A DNA stretch of 38,081 nucleotides from NCBI GenBank assembly GCA_013695765.1, contig JACCZW010000054.1, positions 1-38,081 on the forward strand, written 5' to 3'. Within the stretch, counting starts at the first letter, position 1, and the number at the start of each line of letters is the position of its first letter. This document shows positions 37,775-38,081 of this stretch, one piece after another. The stretch comes from Gammaproteobacteria bacterium. GTDB lineage: Bacteria; Pseudomonadota; Gammaproteobacteria; JACCYU01. The notes beneath the pieces are model-generated. The model worked only from the letters and a program-made list of their open reading frames with translations. It made no database searches and was not told where the DNA came from. A program made the position numbers and the translations under genes.

Positions 37775-38081
37775 ATGAAACGTCTTCATTTATGTGGGGT
37801 GCTATGGCTGATTTGTACGGCGTGTGGGGTTTGGCATCCAACGATTCTGGATAGGCGCTTACCGGGGTCGCCTGGCGAGACGCGTGCCGACTATACCCAG
37901 CACGTCGCTGTCAGCGCGTTCACCGGTTCGTATTTCGATAGCAAAAATTTCACGAATCGCAAGATGACCCGCGTCGATGATGCGATCGACTTCAATTGGG
38001 GAAAGGGTTCGCCTTCGTCACTCATGAGCCGCGATAGTTTTTCAATTCGCTGGGTTGGCAACTTCGTATTCCAAGAGGGTG
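37775..38081 (+). CDS. Exported PA14-domain protein, 5' part
   Basis: From the ATG at 37775 the frame is open to the window end (102 residues). A hydrophobic N-terminus (LHLCGVLWLICTACGVW) looks like a signal peptide and could be a lipoprotein signal, though the lipobox is imperfect. Residues about 45-102 (AFTGSYFDSKNFTNRKMTRV, AIDFNWGKGSP, DSFSIRWVGNFVFQEG) are the beginning of a PA14 beta-barrel, a carbohydrate-binding fold found in adhesins and glycosidases. Next to a surface-glycan operon, it may bind or process the product. The gene continues outside the window. Confidence 0.8.
   Translation, partial: MKRLHLCGVLWLICTACGVWHPTILDRRLPGSPGETRADYTQHVAVSAFTGSYFDSKNFTNRKMTRVDDAIDFNWGKGSPSSLMSRDSFSIRWVGNFVFQEG

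Noticed and set aside
1-38081. CRISPR arrays, tRNA or rRNA genes
   Set aside because: No regularly spaced short repeats, no cloverleaf with a TTC-rich T loop and no rRNA signature were seen on either strand.

Overview
The window looks like a proteobacterial chromosome, most likely a gammaproteobacterium or a close beta/gamma relative. The main evidence is gene order. A long minus-strand run reads leuC, an entericidin-like lipoprotein, leuD, leuB, asd, fimV, truA, trpF, trpB, trpA, accD, folC, dedD, cvpA, purF, which is a classic arrangement in Pseudomonas-like gammas and in betaproteobacteria. Base composition is GC-rich in this core and visibly lower in the right-hand third. Non-ATG starts (GTG, TTG) are frequent. 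I cannot name a genus from sequence alone.

Region by region: (1) 1-311 is the right end of an IS3-family element that has cut off a gene with a proteasome-like N-terminus. (2) 312-17238 is the housekeeping run for purine, folate, fatty acid, tryptophan, leucine and lysine/threonine precursor synthesis, tRNA modification and polar cell-wall functions (FimV, SPOR protein, L,D-transpeptidase). (3) 17671-19800 holds a di-heme c-type oxidoreductase (DUF1111 type) convergent with a DUF192 lipoprotein. (4) 19869-24381 is a tight minus-strand group: a cupredoxin-like protein, a membrane GGDEF/EAL protein, a DUF3034 protein and an exported truncated hemoglobin. The GGDEF/EAL gene carries two frameshifts and the DUF3034 gene carries an in-frame amber codon, so the middle of this apparent redox/c-di-GMP module is broken as written. 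(5) 24513-26369 is a lytic transglycosylase with a large unassigned N-terminal part. (6) 26807-28147 is a decayed IS256-family element with readable terminal inverted repeats. (7) 28148-38081 is a plus-strand polysaccharide locus: a possible gene remnant, a GT2 glycosyltransferase, a HEAT-repeat membrane protein, a CDP-tyvelose-epimerase-like SDR enzyme, a giant 1812-residue protein, and the start of a PA14-domain protein.

The most unusual object is the giant protein at 32201-37639. It fuses an N-terminal GT4-like glycosyltransferase to two consecutive copies of a GT2 plus FkbM-methyltransferase-like module, repeated with a period of 693-694 codons. Both FkbM-like domains keep the SAM-binding glycine loop but have lost the acidic residues of the usual KIDxEG motif. 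This suggests a single-chain polysaccharide assembly enzyme that arose by tandem duplication. The second system worth attention is the cupredoxin, c-di-GMP, DUF3034 and hemoglobin cluster, whose genes are translationally coupled or spaced by about 20 bases. All function statements rest on motif recognition by eye; no database search was run.
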